Assembly: GCA_002011475.1 (NCBI GenBank)
Contig: MTNP01000052.1
Coordinates: 1-41,075 of the forward strand
Length of the DNA stretch: 41,075 nucleotides
Direction: 5' to 3'
From: Dehalococcoides sp. JdFR-54
GTDB lineage: Bacteria > Chloroflexota > Dehalococcoidia > JdFR-54
Within the stretch, counting starts at the first letter, position 1. Every line of letters starts with the position of its first letter. Under the pieces are notes generated by a model that was not told the DNA's origin, did not search any database, and saw only the letters and a list, made by a program, of their open reading frames with translations. Positions 7,863 through 16,585 of this stretch are shown here, one piece after another. The translations under genes were made by a program, and so were the position numbers.

Positions 7863-9383
7863 ATGGCCAGTGCCGTGCTGGTCATCGATATGCTCCGGGG
7901 GTTTGCGGAGGAGGGCAACCCCCTTTACTGTGGCCCCCCGGCGCGCCACATCATCCCCAACATCCAGAAACTTCTGGAGCGGGAGCTGGCCGGGGGCGCG
8001 CGGGCGTTCTTCATTTGCGACCGCCACACCCTGAACGACCCCGAGTTCCAGATGTTCCCGCCCCACTGCATCGAGGGCACCCCAGAGGCCGAGGTCATCC
8101 CGGAGCTGGCAGGCTATCCAGGGGAGACCATCCCCAAGCAACGTTATAGCGGCTTCTTCGGCACCGACCTCGATGCCCGGCTGGAAGCGTTGAAGCCGGA
8201 GAAGCTCATCGTGTGCGGGGTGTGCACCGACATCTGCGTGATGCACACCGTGGCCGATGCCCGCAACCGGGGCTACCAGGTGGAGGTTCCCGCCGACGCC
8301 GTGGCCTCCTTCGACCCCAAGGCCCACCGCTTTGCCCTGGAGCACATGGAAAAGGTGCTGGGCGCCCGGCTCACCACGGTAGCGGAGGAGGCCAAGCCCC
8401 GCTTTGTGGTGGAGCCGTCCATCATCCGCGGAGATACCTCTGATATCTATTTCCTGCGCACGGTGGAGATCCTGAAGAAGGAGGGGATTAATCCGGTAGC
8501 CACCATGGAGATCTTCCCCTCCCGGGACGGCATCCTATGCGGCATCGAGGAGGTGAAGGCCCTCCTCAAGGAGGTGCTCCCCCAGGGCAGCCAGGTGTGG
8601 GCCCTAGATGAAGGGGAGGCCTTCCACAAGAAGGAGGTGGTGCTGCGCATTACCGCCCCTTACCAGAGCTACGGCATCTACGAGACGCCGATGCTGGGCA
8701 TCCTAGCCCAGAGCAGTGGCTGGGCCACCGCCGCCCGGGAGTGCGCCGAGGCGGCCCGGGGCATCCCGGTGATCTGCTTCGGGGCCCGCCATGTGCATGC
8801 CCTGGTGGCCGGGCGTATGGAGTATGCCGCCTTCGTGGGAGGGGCCACCGGCTGTGCCTGCGTGGAGGGGGCCCGGCTGGCCGGGGTGGAGCCCATGGGC
8901 ACCATGCCCCATGCCCTGGTCATCTGCCTCGGCGATACCACCAAGGCCATCCTGGCCTTCGATAAGCATATGCCCCCTGAGGTGCCCCGCATCGCCCTGG
9001 TGGACACCTTCCTGGACGAGCCCCAGGAGAGCATCATCGTGGCCCAGGCCATGGGGGGCCGGCTCCAGGGGGTGAGGCTGGACACCCCGCCGGAGCGAGG
9101 TGGGGTCACCCCTGACCTGGTGAAGGAGACCAGGGCCCGTCTGGACCAGGCCGGCTTCAGGGATGTGAGCATCTTTGTGAGCGGGGGGGTGACTGCGGAG
9201 CGCATCCGACAGTACGTGGAGGAGGGGGCGCCGGTAGATGGCTTCGGGGTGGGGAGCTACATCAGCGGGGCCAGGCCCATAGATTTCACCGCCGACCTCC
9301 ATGAAGTGGAGGGGAAGGCCATCGCCAAGCGGGGCCGCATCCCGGGCATCACCCCCAGCCCGAGATTGAAGCGGGTGATGTGA
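7863..9383 (+). CDS. Fused nicotinamidase-nicotinate phosphoribosyltransferase
   Basis: A 506-residue two-domain protein. Residues 1-175 are an isochorismatase-fold nicotinamidase: the D9/K92/C125 triad (VLVIDML; PKQRYSGF; GVCTDICV) and metal ligands D53, H55 and H68 (CDRHTLND; PPHCIEGT). Residues 180-506 are a type II PRTase-like nicotinate phosphoribosyltransferase: GDTSDIYFLRTVEIL, APYQSYGIYETPMLGI, CFGARHVHA, GGATGCACVEGARLAG, MPHALVICLGD and FVSGGVTAERI. Together they would take nicotinamide to nicotinate and on to NaMN with PRPP, the first two Preiss-Handler salvage steps in one chain. ATG at 7863 follows an AAAGGAG site. It starts 13 nt after purH, so it probably belongs to the pur operon. 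Confidence 0.9.
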   Translation: MASAVLVIDMLRGFAEEGNPLYCGPPARHIIPNIQKLLERELAGGARAFFICDRHTLNDPEFQMFPPHCIEGTPEAEVIPELAGYPGETIPKQRYSGFFGTDLDARLEALKPEKLIVCGVCTDICVMHTVADARNRGYQVEVPADAVASFDPKAHRFALEHMEKVLGARLTTVAEEAKPRFVVEPSIIRGDTSDIYFLRTVEILKKEGINPVATMEIFPSRDGILCGIEEVKALLKEVLPQGSQVWALDEGEAFHKKEVVLRITAPYQSYGIYETPMLGILAQSSGWATAARECAEAARGIPVICFGARHVHALVAGRMEYAAFVGGATGCACVEGARLAGVEPMGTMPHALVICLGDTTKAILAFDKHMPPEVPRIALVDTFLDEPQESIIVAQAMGGRLQGVRLDTPPERGGVTPDLVKETRARLDQAGFRDVSIFVSGGVTAERIRQYVEEGAPVDGFGVGSYISGARPIDFTADLHEVEGKAIAKRGRIPGITPSPRLKRVM

Positions 9384-9454
9384 GACAGTGCAAACCCCAG
9401 ACGGGGAGGCTAACACTGAAACAAACTGTAAGAACAGTTCGTATTTCCCCGGCT

Positions 9455-9480
9455 CGGGGGCTGCGGGGGCAGAGCCCCCG
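9455..9480. terminator. GC-rich hairpin between convergent genes
   Basis: An 8-bp stem (CGGGGGCT/AGCCCCCG) with a 10-nt loop lies between the convergent fusion gene and tilS. There is no good T-tract on either side, so its terminator role rests on position. A small inverted repeat AACTGT-AAGA-ACAGTT precedes it at 9424-9439. Nothing else is recognisable in 9384-9557. Confidence 0.45.
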
Positions 9481-9557
9481 AAAACATAACTGGGTGTGGT
9501 GGATGTGAACCTAAAGCGTATCTAATCAGGGATGGCCAGCCCCAATGTAAAAGATGC

Positions 9558-11006
9558 TTAGCCCCCTTGAGAAGCCCGACGCCCCGGGTCGGAAAAATAT
9601 TCCAGGCACAGCACCTGCTCGGTCTCCTCAGTGACCCGGGCCCAATGGGCCAGGCGGTAGCCCACCACCCACAGGATGCCCCGTGGCGAGCACACCAGCG
9701 GGATACCGTCTCTCAGCGCCCGGGGTATCTTGGCGTCCACCATGAAGTCCTGGAGCTTCTTGGGCTGATCCATGCCCAGGGGCTGAAATCGGTCTCCGGG
9801 GCGCCTGGCCCGCACCGTCAACCCCCCTCCAGAGGCCCTGTAATCGCCAAAGACACGCCCTTTGGCTTCATTATATGTCTCAGGCCACTCCCGGAGCAAA
9901 GAGGCCCTGATTAGGCCTCCTGGCAGTTTCACTTCCCCGGGAACCTCCAACCGATATTCGCCCTCCAGCGTTGACCGGTCCCAGATGGAAAAGCCCAGGA
10001 GCAGGCGCCCGTAGTCGGTGGCGGCCTCGAGTCCCCTCAATAAAGACAGTCGCCTCCCCGCCGGCTTGCCAACCAGCGATGCCAGGTCCTCGATATGCAC
10101 CGCCTCCACATCCTTGAGGTCGCCCAGCAATTCCCTTAGCGCCCGACGCAGCAGGTGACGTTGCAGGGAGGGATGGAGCGCCCGCATCTTTGCGGTGTCC
10201 AGGGCCAAGGTCTGGTCCTCCCGGCTGGCCACCTGGCCCCACAGGGCCGCTGCCTGGCCCTCCAGGTAGTCCAGGTCCAAATCCAGGGAGCGGGCGGCGC
10301 GGAGGAGGACCTCCTTTATGTTAGGATTAAGGCCCTCCAGCAGGGGCAGCAGCTCGCTGCGGAAGCGGTTCCTCAAATGGGCGGGCGACACATTGGAGGC
10401 ATCCCAACGGGGCTTGAGGTCGTGGTCCTGGCAGTAGGCCTGGGTCTCCTCTCGACTCACCTCCAGGAGGGGCCTTACCAGAACTAGGGGGCCCGTGGCC
10501 CCCTGAGGCCGGCGTCGCACCAGGGGGGACATCCCGCGGAAGCCCGCCGCCCCGGTGCCCCGCACCAAGTGCATCAGGATGGTCTCCGCCTGGTCGTCGG
10601 CGGTGTGGCCCAGGGCCACCGCGCCCGCCCCCAGCGCCTCAGCGCTTCGGGCCAGAAAGGCGTAGCGCACCTCCCGGGCTGCCTCCTCCTCAGAGCAGCG
10701 GTGCCGGGCCTGGTAGCCTCTGACATCGCCCCTCTCCACGATGAGGGGCAGCCCCAGCCGGTGGGCAAGCCCCTCCACATAGGCGGCATCGGCCTCCGAC
10801 TCGGCACCCCGAAGCTGGTGATTGAGATGGGCCATATAGAGCTCGGCCCCCAGCTCCTGACGGAGCTGCCACAGGATGTGGAGCAGACATACCGAATCGG
10901 GGCCCCCAGAGACGGCCACCAACAGCCTTTGGCCGGAAGGCACCAGGTCATGCCTGCGGATGAAATCCAGAACCCGCCCCACCAGCCCCTTAGCCCGGGA
11001 AGCCAT
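9558..11006 (-). CDS. tilS: tRNA(Ile)-lysidine synthetase
   Basis: A 482-residue PP-loop ATPase that attaches lysine to C34 of tRNA-Ile(CAU), making the anticodon read AUA. The PP-loop is LVAVSGGPDSVCLLH (about 29-43). HTADDQAETILMHLVRGTG, RPLLEVSREETQAYC and the C-terminal substrate-binding region (LTVRARRPGDRFQPLGM..KKLQDFMVDAKIP) are all present. It is the last gene of the 13549-9558 operon; its ATG lies 7 nt after the stop of the histidine phosphatase gene. The essential function fits a housekeeping operon. Confidence 0.94.
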   Translation of the reverse strand: MASRAKGLVGRVLDFIRRHDLVPSGQRLLVAVSGGPDSVCLLHILWQLRQELGAELYMAHLNHQLRGAESEADAAYVEGLAHRLGLPLIVERGDVRGYQARHRCSEEEAAREVRYAFLARSAEALGAGAVALGHTADDQAETILMHLVRGTGAAGFRGMSPLVRRRPQGATGPLVLVRPLLEVSREETQAYCQDHDLKPRWDASNVSPAHLRNRFRSELLPLLEGLNPNIKEVLLRAARSLDLDLDYLEGQAAALWGQVASREDQTLALDTAKMRALHPSLQRHLLRRALRELLGDLKDVEAVHIEDLASLVGKPAGRRLSLLRGLEAATDYGRLLLGFSIWDRSTLEGEYRLEVPGEVKLPGGLIRASLLREWPETYNEAKGRVFGDYRASGGGLTVRARRPGDRFQPLGMDQPKKLQDFMVDAKIPRALRDGIPLVCSPRGILWVVGYRLAHWARVTEETEQVLCLEYFSDPGRRASQGG

Positions 11007-11013
11007 GGGCCTC

Positions 11014-11625
11014 TCATGCCTCCAGGTGGCACCTATCGTTGAGGCTGACCAAGTGCCAGCCCGTGGAATCGCTGCGGAGCACGTTGATGCTGGCCAACCC
11101 CTGCCTCATCCTGCGGAAATAGCCCGGGGGTAGGCCCAAGGCGCGGCAGATGAGAACGAGGTTGGTGAAGGTATGCCCCACCACCGCCACCGTCCCCTGG
11201 GGGTGCCGGGCGGCTATTCGCTCCAGGGCCCGCCACGCCCGCACTTGCAGGTCATCCAGGTCCTCGCCGCCGGGCAGCCTCAGGGAGCCGCTGCCCCAGC
11301 GCCACTCCTCCCATAGCTGGGGATAGCGGCGGCTCAACTCCTCCAGGCTGAGGCCTTCCACCTCCCCGGCATCCACCTCCCTGAGGTCGAAATCGACCTC
11401 CACCGGCAGCCCATGATAGCGGGCGATGGCCTGCGCCGTGCCCAGGGCCCGCTTCAGGGGGCTGGAGTAGACCGCCGCCAGTCTCTCCCCCCTCAGGGCC
11501 TGAGCCAGCCTTTCCGCCTGCTCCTGGCCCGTGGCGCTCAGCTCCACATCGTGGCGGCAGCCCTGGAAACAACGCTGCTCGTTCAAAGGCGTCTCTCCAT
11601 GCCGCACCAGGATAATCGTCGTCAT
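11014..11625 (-). CDS. Histidine phosphatase family protein (phosphoglycerate mutase-like)
   Basis: 203 residues. The RHG motif LVRHGETPLNEQRCFQG is at the N-terminus, with SSPLKRALGTAQAI, a DLREVDAGEVEG core and the second catalytic His in VAVVGHTFTNLVL. The length and the REVDAGEVEG segment fit the cofactor-independent phosphatases annotated as CobC or GpmB-like, but the substrate (alpha-ribazole phosphate, phosphoserine, other) cannot be told. It lies 9 nt downstream of the DUF2344 gene. Confidence 0.88.
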   Translation of the reverse strand: MTTIILVRHGETPLNEQRCFQGCRHDVELSATGQEQAERLAQALRGERLAAVYSSPLKRALGTAQAIARYHGLPVEVDFDLREVDAGEVEGLSLEELSRRYPQLWEEWRWGSGSLRLPGGEDLDDLQVRAWRALERIAARHPQGTVAVVGHTFTNLVLICRALGLPPGYFRRMRQGLASINVLRSDSTGWHLVSLNDRCHLEA

Positions 11626-11634
11626 CGCCGTCCC

Positions 11635-12282
11635 CTAGCGTCCCGAGCCCAGGATGAGCCGGCTGCGGTGGATGAAGCTGGGGGGGGCGAAGCCCAGGGC
11701 TGCGGCCACTTGCTCGGGACGGCCGGCACCCTGACTATCCCAGCGCAGCCGCATCCCCAGCACCCCCTTGTCCCCCTCCCATTGGATAAGCCACAGGTCA
11801 TCAATGAGGCTCCTCAGGTCGTAGCGGCGTATCCCAGTGTCTCGGGAGTGCTGCCAGGGCAGCTCCGGTGTCGCCAACAGGTGTGAAATGGCCTCCTCCA
11901 CCGCCTCGGCGGTAGTCTCCTTGGCCACGCCCACCCGGTAGACGGCGAAGCGCACCTGGGACTGAAGTGAGGGCAGGGTGGGCGCTATAATGAGGGCCTC
12001 CAAGACTTCGAGGCCCCTGGGGAGCTGGGGTTTCACCGCCTTCAAGAAAAGGTGGGGGGAGACCCAGCGGCTGAAATAGACATCCATGAGCTCGGCCTCG
12101 CTGGTGACCCCTAGGGCCAAGGGGGCCGCCAGGGAGAGGCGAGGCTGGGGGTTATAGCCCTCGGAATAGGCCAGGGGCAGCCTGGCCCGACGCAGGGCCC
12201 GCTCCCAGAGACGCATCAGGTCCAGGTGCGATATATACTTGAGTTCCTCCCCCCGGGAGAACCTAACCCTGAGGCGCTGCAC
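11635..12282 (-). CDS. DUF2344 (TIGR03936-type, radical SAM-associated) protein
   Basis: A 215-residue protein with the family signature near its N-terminus: RVRFSRGEELKYISHLDLMRLWERALRRA and PLAYSEGYNPQPRLSLAAPLALG. In many bacteria this domain is fused to, or encoded beside, a radical SAM protein; none is seen in this window. The molecular function is unknown. GTG at 12282 overlaps the end of the upstream CNNM gene by 20 nt, suggesting translational coupling. The downstream tRNA-modification gene tilS hints at an RNA role, but that is only context. Confidence 0.85.
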   Translation of the reverse strand: MQRLRVRFSRGEELKYISHLDLMRLWERALRRARLPLAYSEGYNPQPRLSLAAPLALGVTSEAELMDVYFSRWVSPHLFLKAVKPQLPRGLEVLEALIIAPTLPSLQSQVRFAVYRVGVAKETTAEAVEEAISHLLATPELPWQHSRDTGIRRYDLRSLIDDLWLIQWEGDKGVLGMRLRWDSQGAGRPEQVAAALGFAPPSFIHRSRLILGSGR

Positions 12283-13549
12283 CGGGCTCGACCTCCCTGG
12301 CCACTATGATCTTCTCCAGCCTCATCCCCTTCACCTCGGCTACAGTTAGCTTCAGGCCGCCCCACCTGAGCTGCTTCCCCACCTTGGGGATATGCCCCAG
12401 CCGACTGAGGACAAAGCCGGCCACCGTCTCGTAGTCGCCCTGGGGCAGATTCAGTTTAAGCTGCTCATTGGCCTCCTCCACCCCCATGCCGCCATCTACT
12501 TGGAAGGTATGCTCGTCGATGGCCTCGAAATCCCTCTCCGGCTCCCCCCACTCATCGCGGATCTCCCCCACCACCTCCTCCACCAGGTCCTCCATAGTGA
12601 CAATGCCGCTGATGCTCCCGTATTCGTCCACCACCACCGCCATCTGCTGGCCCTGGAGCTGCATCTCGTTGAAGAGCTGGCCCACCGGCTTGCTCTCGGG
12701 CACCAAAGACAGCGGCCGGATGAGGCCCTCTAAGGGGCTTTCCGGGCCCAGGTTCCCCCTGGCCTGGGCCATAAGCACATCCTGGATGGCCAGGAGCCCC
12801 ACCACATTGTCGGTGTTCTCCTGGTATATGGGGTAGCGGGTGTGGGGCGACTGGGCATAGACCTCCAAGAACCTGTCCAGGGTGATATCCCGTTCCAGCC
12901 AGACGATGTCGGGGCGAGGGGTCATGGCATGGCGAACCGGGCGGTCGCCAAAGCGAAATACCCTGTGCAGCATGGAGGCCTGCGCCTCCTCTACCGCCCC
13001 CTCCTCCCGGCCCACCGATATCATGGTGCGGAGCTCGTCCTCACTGACCAGCGTCCTGGGCGACGGCGACCCCCCCACCAGCCTGGCCGCCCCGGCGCCC
13101 ACCCAGCTCAGGGCAGCGGTAAAGGGCCTCAACAGCCAGGCCAGCCCCTCGATGGGCCGCACGTACATAAGGGCTATCCGCTCCGAATGCTGGGCCGCGG
13201 TGGTCTTGGGGATGACCTCCCCGAAAACCAGGAGGAGGGCCGTTATGCCCACCGTGGCCACCACAACCGCCTTGTTGCCACCCCATACCGAGACGGCAAT
13301 GGCCGTGCCCAGGGCGGCTGCCGCCGTATTGACGAAATTATTGCCCAGCAGAATGGTGGCCAGGAAACGCTCCGGCCTCTCCATGAGGCGGGCCACTCGA
13401 TCCGCCCCGCTCACCCCGGTGGTCTCCAGATGCTTGAACCGAATCCTCTGCAAGGCGATGAAGGCCGTCTCCGAACTGGAGAAAAAGGCGGATAGCAGCA
13501 AACAGATAAGTATGAGCAATAGATATAGGTTCTCGGTGCTGCCCCACAT
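12263..13549 (-). CDS. CNNM/CorC-type membrane protein with CBS pair (hemolysin C family)
   Basis: About 428 residues. An N-terminal DUF21/CNNM membrane domain (about 1-185) has hydrophobic segments LYLLLILICLLLSAFFSSSETA, LATILLGNNFVNTAAAALGTAI and AVVVATVGITALLLVFGEVIPKT. Two CBS domains follow (AMTPRPDIVWLERD..TRYPIYQ; VVVDEYGSISGIVTMEDLVEEVVGEI), then a CorC_HlyC C-terminal domain. Bacterial relatives are linked to Mg2+/Co2+ export. ATG at 13549 has AGGAG 11 nt upstream. GTG at 13561 is also in frame, but its ribosome-binding site would be only 1 nt away. First gene of the minus-strand operon. Confidence 0.9.
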   Translation of the reverse strand: MWGSTENLYLLLILICLLLSAFFSSSETAFIALQRIRFKHLETTGVSGADRVARLMERPERFLATILLGNNFVNTAAAALGTAIAVSVWGGNKAVVVATVGITALLLVFGEVIPKTTAAQHSERIALMYVRPIEGLAWLLRPFTAALSWVGAGAARLVGGSPSPRTLVSEDELRTMISVGREEGAVEEAQASMLHRVFRFGDRPVRHAMTPRPDIVWLERDITLDRFLEVYAQSPHTRYPIYQENTDNVVGLLAIQDVLMAQARGNLGPESPLEGLIRPLSLVPESKPVGQLFNEMQLQGQQMAVVVDEYGSISGIVTMEDLVEEVVGEIRDEWGEPERDFEAIDEHTFQVDGGMGVEEANEQLKLNLPQGDYETVAGFVLSRLGHIPKVGKQLRWGGLKLTVAEVKGMRLEKIIVAREVEPGAAPQG

Positions 13550-13593
13550 AGCCGACCACACTCCTTTCGGCCCCCAATGGGGCCTCGCCTCTC

Positions 13594-13622
13594 ATCTTAC
13601 CATTGGCCCTATCTAGTGTCAA
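13594..13622 (-). promoter_or_regulatory. Promoter of the CNNM-DUF2344-phosphatase-tilS operon
   Basis: On the minus strand: a consensus TTGACA at 13622-13617, a 17-nt spacer, and TAAGAT at 13599-13594 preceded by TGG (extended -10). The leader to the ATG at 13549 is about 40 nt. Confidence 0.75.
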
Positions 13623-13728
13623 AAGCCCTTTCGGGCTGGGCGTATATCCCAGGCATGGCGCAAGGGTCAAAAGGGGATTCGCCGTTTTGGACATCTCAAC
13701 AGCGGATCGGAGTTGGCTGTGAGGCTGA

Positions 13729-13744
13729 CGCCCAGGTCGAAAAA
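13729..13744 (-). repeat. Interspersed repeat core (copy a)
   Basis: On the minus strand it reads TTTTCGACCTGGGCG, continuing GTCAGCC. It is a short copy of the intergenic repeat found at 19801, 19873, 21230, 21266, 23035, 23077 and 31729. It lies just upstream of the tsaD promoter. Confidence 0.6.
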
Positions 13745-13747
13745 TGT

Positions 13748-13776
13748 TTTACATTCGGAGGACAGTCTGCTATAGT
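13748..13776 (+). promoter_or_regulatory. tsaD promoter
   Basis: TTTACA at 13748-13753, a 17-nt spacer, and TATAGT at 13771-13776. The predicted start near 13783 leaves a leader of about 20 nt before the ATG at 13803. Confidence 0.68.
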
Positions 13777-13802
13777 TTGAAGGCGATTGCAGGCCGAGAA
13801 CC

Positions 13803-14795
13803 ATGAACATCCTGGGCATCGAGACCTCTTGCGACGAGACGGCGGTGGCCGTGGTGGCCGATGGGGCGAGAGTGCTCTCCAACGTGGTGGCCTCCCAGGT
13901 GGATATCCACGCCCGCTATGGGGGCATCGTGCCCGAGGTGGCAAGTCGCCAGCACCTCCTGGCCATCATCCCCACCCTCGAAGAGGCCCTGTCCCAGGCC
14001 GGGGTGAGCTGGACGGAGATCTCCGGGGTGGCTGTCTGCTATGGGCCGGGGCTGGCCGGCTCTCTCATCGTGGGGCTCAACATGGCCAAGGCCTTGGCCT
14101 GGGCCCACAGGCTGCCCCTCATCGGCGTAAACCATCTGGAGGCCCACCTCTACGCCAACTGGCTCATGGAGACAACCCCCACCTTCCCCCTGGTGGGCCT
14201 CATCGTCTCCGGCGGCCACACCGACCTGGTGCTGGCCCAGGGGCACGGCGACTACAGGCTGCTGGGCCGAACCCGGGATGACGCCGCCGGCGAGGCCTTC
14301 GATAAAGGGGCGCGCATCCTGGGGCTGGGCTACCCCGGGGGCCCTGCCATCCAGCGTGCCTCCCAGGGGGGCGACCCCCACCGCTACCCCCTGCCCCGGG
14401 CCTGGCTCAAGGGAAGCTGGGACTTCAGCTTCAGCGGCCTCAAGACAGCCCTGCTCCGCCTCGTCGAGGAGGGCCAGGTCGACCTGGCCGACCCGGCATC
14501 GGTGGCCGATGCCGCCGCCAGCTTTCAGGAGGCGGTGGCCGAGGTGCTGGTGACCAAGACGGTGGCCGCCGCCCGGCACCGCGCCGGGCACATAGCGGTG
14601 GCCGGCGGGGTGGCCGCCAACCGCCGCCTTCGGGAGGCCATGCTGGAGCGCTCCCCCCTCCCCGTCCTCATCCCCGACCTCTCCCTGTGCACCGACAACG
14701 CGGCCATGGTGGCCGCTTGCGGCTACTACCGACTGCAAAGGGGTGAGGTGGCCGGCTGGGACCTGGATGCCATCCCCGGCCTCAGGATGGCCTGA
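13803..14795 (+). CDS. tsaD: tRNA N6-adenosine threonylcarbamoyltransferase
   Basis: A 330-residue ASKHA-fold enzyme that transfers threonylcarbamoyl to A37 of ANN-decoding tRNAs (t6A), working with TsaB and TsaE. Visible landmarks: [14 protein letters not shown] at the N-terminus, metal-binding H111 and H115 in [61 protein letters not shown] and [14 protein letters not shown]. It has its own promoter and ends convergently, overlapping the DUF2851 gene by 14 nt. Confidence 0.95.
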   Translation: MNILGIETSCDETAVAVVADGARVLSNVVASQVDIHARYGGIVPEVASRQHLLAIIPTLEEALSQAGVSWTEISGVAVCYGPGLAGSLIVGLNMAKALAWAHRLPLIGVNHLEAHLYANWLMETTPTFPLVGLIVSGGHTDLVLAQGHGDYRLLGRTRDDAAGEAFDKGARILGLGYPGGPAIQRASQGGDPHRYPLPRAWLKGSWDFSFSGLKTALLRLVEEGQVDLADPASVADAAASFQEAVAEVLVTKTVAAARHRAGHIAVAGGVAANRRLREAMLERSPLPVLIPDLSLCTDNAAMVAACGYYRLQRGEVAGWDLDAIPGLRMA

Positions 14796-16104
14796 CCAGG
14801 GGACAACGGGAGCAACCCCCTCGGCGGCAAAAGGCCTTGTACAACTGAATCAGGCCCTGCTGGCGCTGGGCCGAGCCCATCGCCGACCCATCTGCGCCGA
14901 GCCTCGCCATCATGTACCTGGTTATGTGGTTATCCCCCAGTTTGGGATAGCCTTCATAGAGGGACATGATCCCAGAGGCCGGGCCCGAAAAGGCCCAGAA
15001 GAAGGGCAAGATGACGTTGACCGCTATCTCGGCAGCGCGGCCCCTGCCCAGAAGCCCCGGGCTCCTGGGCCTGGCCGGGAGCCCGAAGTCGTAGTGGTTG
15101 GCCCAGTAACCCTGGTCCTCCACCCTCAAGGCCTCCTCCAACGCCCTGGGGCTAGCTTTGGCCACGGCCTCCCCCACCCATTGACTTATGCCGGCCAGCA
15201 GGCCCTGTCCCCGATATCTGGCCAGCAGCCGGGCGGCCGCCGCCAGCCGACGGCTGGGCAGGTTCTCCGGGCGCACCCTGAGGAGGCACCAGGCCCCCTC
15301 CTCCACCACGGCATCACCGCCCCGCGCCCGCCACAGCCCCTCCAGCCGGGCGACAAAGGGGTCATCCCCCTGTGGCCCGGTCCGGCGCTGGGATGGCAAT
15401 AGCCCGGCCCCGCCCAGGAGGAGCGCCTCCACAACCAGCACCGCCTCCTGGTGGCCGAGGCCCTGGCTTGCCGCCTCCAGCCTGTCGAGGGGCAATCGTT
15501 GGGCCAGCCCCAGGAAAGGCCCCTGGTTCTTGGCATAGCCCAGGGCCTCCATGATGCCCTCATAGAGGACCTGGTCCGGCCTGGTATGGGACAATCCAGC
15601 TTTGAATCTCCTGGCCTTGGCCAGGAACCGTTTCCGCCCTAGCTGGTCAAGGCGGGCACCCAGCCCTTCCCCTCGCCCCGCCCCACAGGGCGCCCGCCTC
15701 TGGGCTGCGGCCCGCCTCCAGATTTCATCCACAGAGCCCCCGAGGTAGGGCTCCAGAGCCAGCACCGGCGCCTGCCCCCCGTCCTGCAACTGGGTGGGCC
15801 CCCGAATATCGTCCTGCCACACCACCTGAAGCACCACGCCGTTATAGGTGCGGTCTTTATGATGGCCGTGGCTGCGCCACTGGCTGGAGCGGAGGTGAAC
15901 CTCCACATCGCCCCTGAGCCGCCGTCCGGCCACTGCCAGCCAGGCCTCCTTGAAGTCGGGACCGGTGTCGGTGTTGGCCCGCCCGGGGTGGATCACCCTC
16001 AGCCGCTGGCCGGTGGTGGTGTGGAGCCGGCCGGCCACCAGCCCCTGGCCCCAGATCCGGGCCACCATCCCCTCAGTGAGCTCCACCCATCTCCCTTCGT
16101 ACAC
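14782..16104 (-). CDS. DUF2851 family protein
   Basis: About 440 residues, function unknown. The family block is in the first 130 residues: [52 protein letters not shown] and [10 protein letters not shown]. The VEVH and charged residues have led to nuclease-like suggestions, but no activity is established. A conserved cysteine cluster ends the protein ([11 protein letters not shown]). The GTG at 16104 is the best available start; a longer frame extends back across DUF488 without conserved content. The start lies inside the 18-bp element at 16100-16117, so a protein bound there could block this gene. It follows DUF488 by 34 nt. Confidence 0.8.
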   Translation of the reverse strand: MYEGRWVELTEGMVARIWGQGLVAGRLHTTTGQRLRVIHPGRANTDTGPDFKEAWLAVAGRRLRGDVEVHLRSSQWRSHGHHKDRTYNGVVLQVVWQDDIRGPTQLQDGGQAPVLALEPYLGGSVDEIWRRAAAQRRAPCGAGRGEGLGARLDQLGRKRFLAKARRFKAGLSHTRPDQVLYEGIMEALGYAKNQGPFLGLAQRLPLDRLEAASQGLGHQEAVLVVEALLLGGAGLLPSQRRTGPQGDDPFVARLEGLWRARGGDAVVEEGAWCLLRVRPENLPSRRLAAAARLLARYRGQGLLAGISQWVGEAVAKASPRALEEALRVEDQGYWANHYDFGLPARPRSPGLLGRGRAAEIAVNVILPFFWAFSGPASGIMSLYEGYPKLGDNHITRYMMARLGADGSAMGSAQRQQGLIQLYKAFCRRGGCSRCPLVRPS

Positions 16105-16117
16105 TATTCCGTGTAAA
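16100..16117 (-). promoter_or_regulatory. 18-bp operator-like element, copy 1
   Basis: On the minus strand TTTACACGGAATAGTGTA, with 5-bp arms TACAC/GTGTA. An identical 18-mer lies at 17587-17604 over the promoter of the HTH gene. This copy covers the putative GTG start of DUF2851. Probable binding site for the HTH regulator (inference). Confidence 0.55.
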
Positions 16118-16138
16118 TCTCCGGAAAAATAAAAGGCC

Positions 16139-16585
16139 TCAGGCTTCCTGGGAGGCCGGCTGCCCCGGCTCCCACACCCTCTTGTCATCGACGATGTGCA
16201 CCACCCGCCACCCCCGCCCCTGGAGGGCCCGACCAATGAAGCGACGGTGGCAGCGCCAGGGCAACCGCTCCGCACAGACGATGGCCGTTCTGGAGGTGGA
16301 AGCCAATCCCTCAAGCTGGGCTATGCCCCTTTGGAATTCCCCGGTCTCCATATAGGCTGGGTAACCGCCCTTGCGGTAGCCCCCCAGCTCCGCCCCCAGA
16401 TAGACATAATTGCAGCCGGCCGCTGTCAATAGCTCAGAGAAGGCCTGCCTCCGGAAATGCTCCAAGCGGCTGGACGGGAACCGCCTCACATCGGCCACGC
16501 TTTCCAACCGGTGACCTCGCACTAGGGCGATGAATTCGGCAAAGCTGCGGGTGCCCGTGCCCAAGGTATAGATCAAGCCTTTCAT
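16139..16585 (-). CDS. DUF488 family protein
   Basis: 148 residues. Family motifs: the N-terminal IYTLGTGTRSFAEFIALV, then SVADVRRFPSSRLEHFRRQAF, YLGAELGGYRKGGY and AIVCAERLPWRCHRRFI, with the conserved C(A)E..P..CHR cluster. Function is not established; relatives are often found near DNA-repair, restriction or stress genes. Its ATG overlaps the DUF72 stop by 4 nt (ATGA), so the two are translationally coupled. It belongs to the cluster HTH-DUF72-DUF488-DUF2851. Confidence 0.87.
   Translation of the reverse strand: MKGLIYTLGTGTRSFAEFIALVRGHRLESVADVRRFPSSRLEHFRRQAFSELLTAAGCNYVYLGAELGGYRKGGYPAYMETGEFQRGIAQLEGLASTSRTAIVCAERLPWRCHRRFIGRALQGRGWRVVHIVDDKRVWEPGQPASQEA

Noticed and set aside
11014-11625. 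Naming the histidine phosphatase cobC
   Set aside because: No cobalamin genes are present in the window and the fold is shared by many phosphatases, so the symbol is not supportable.
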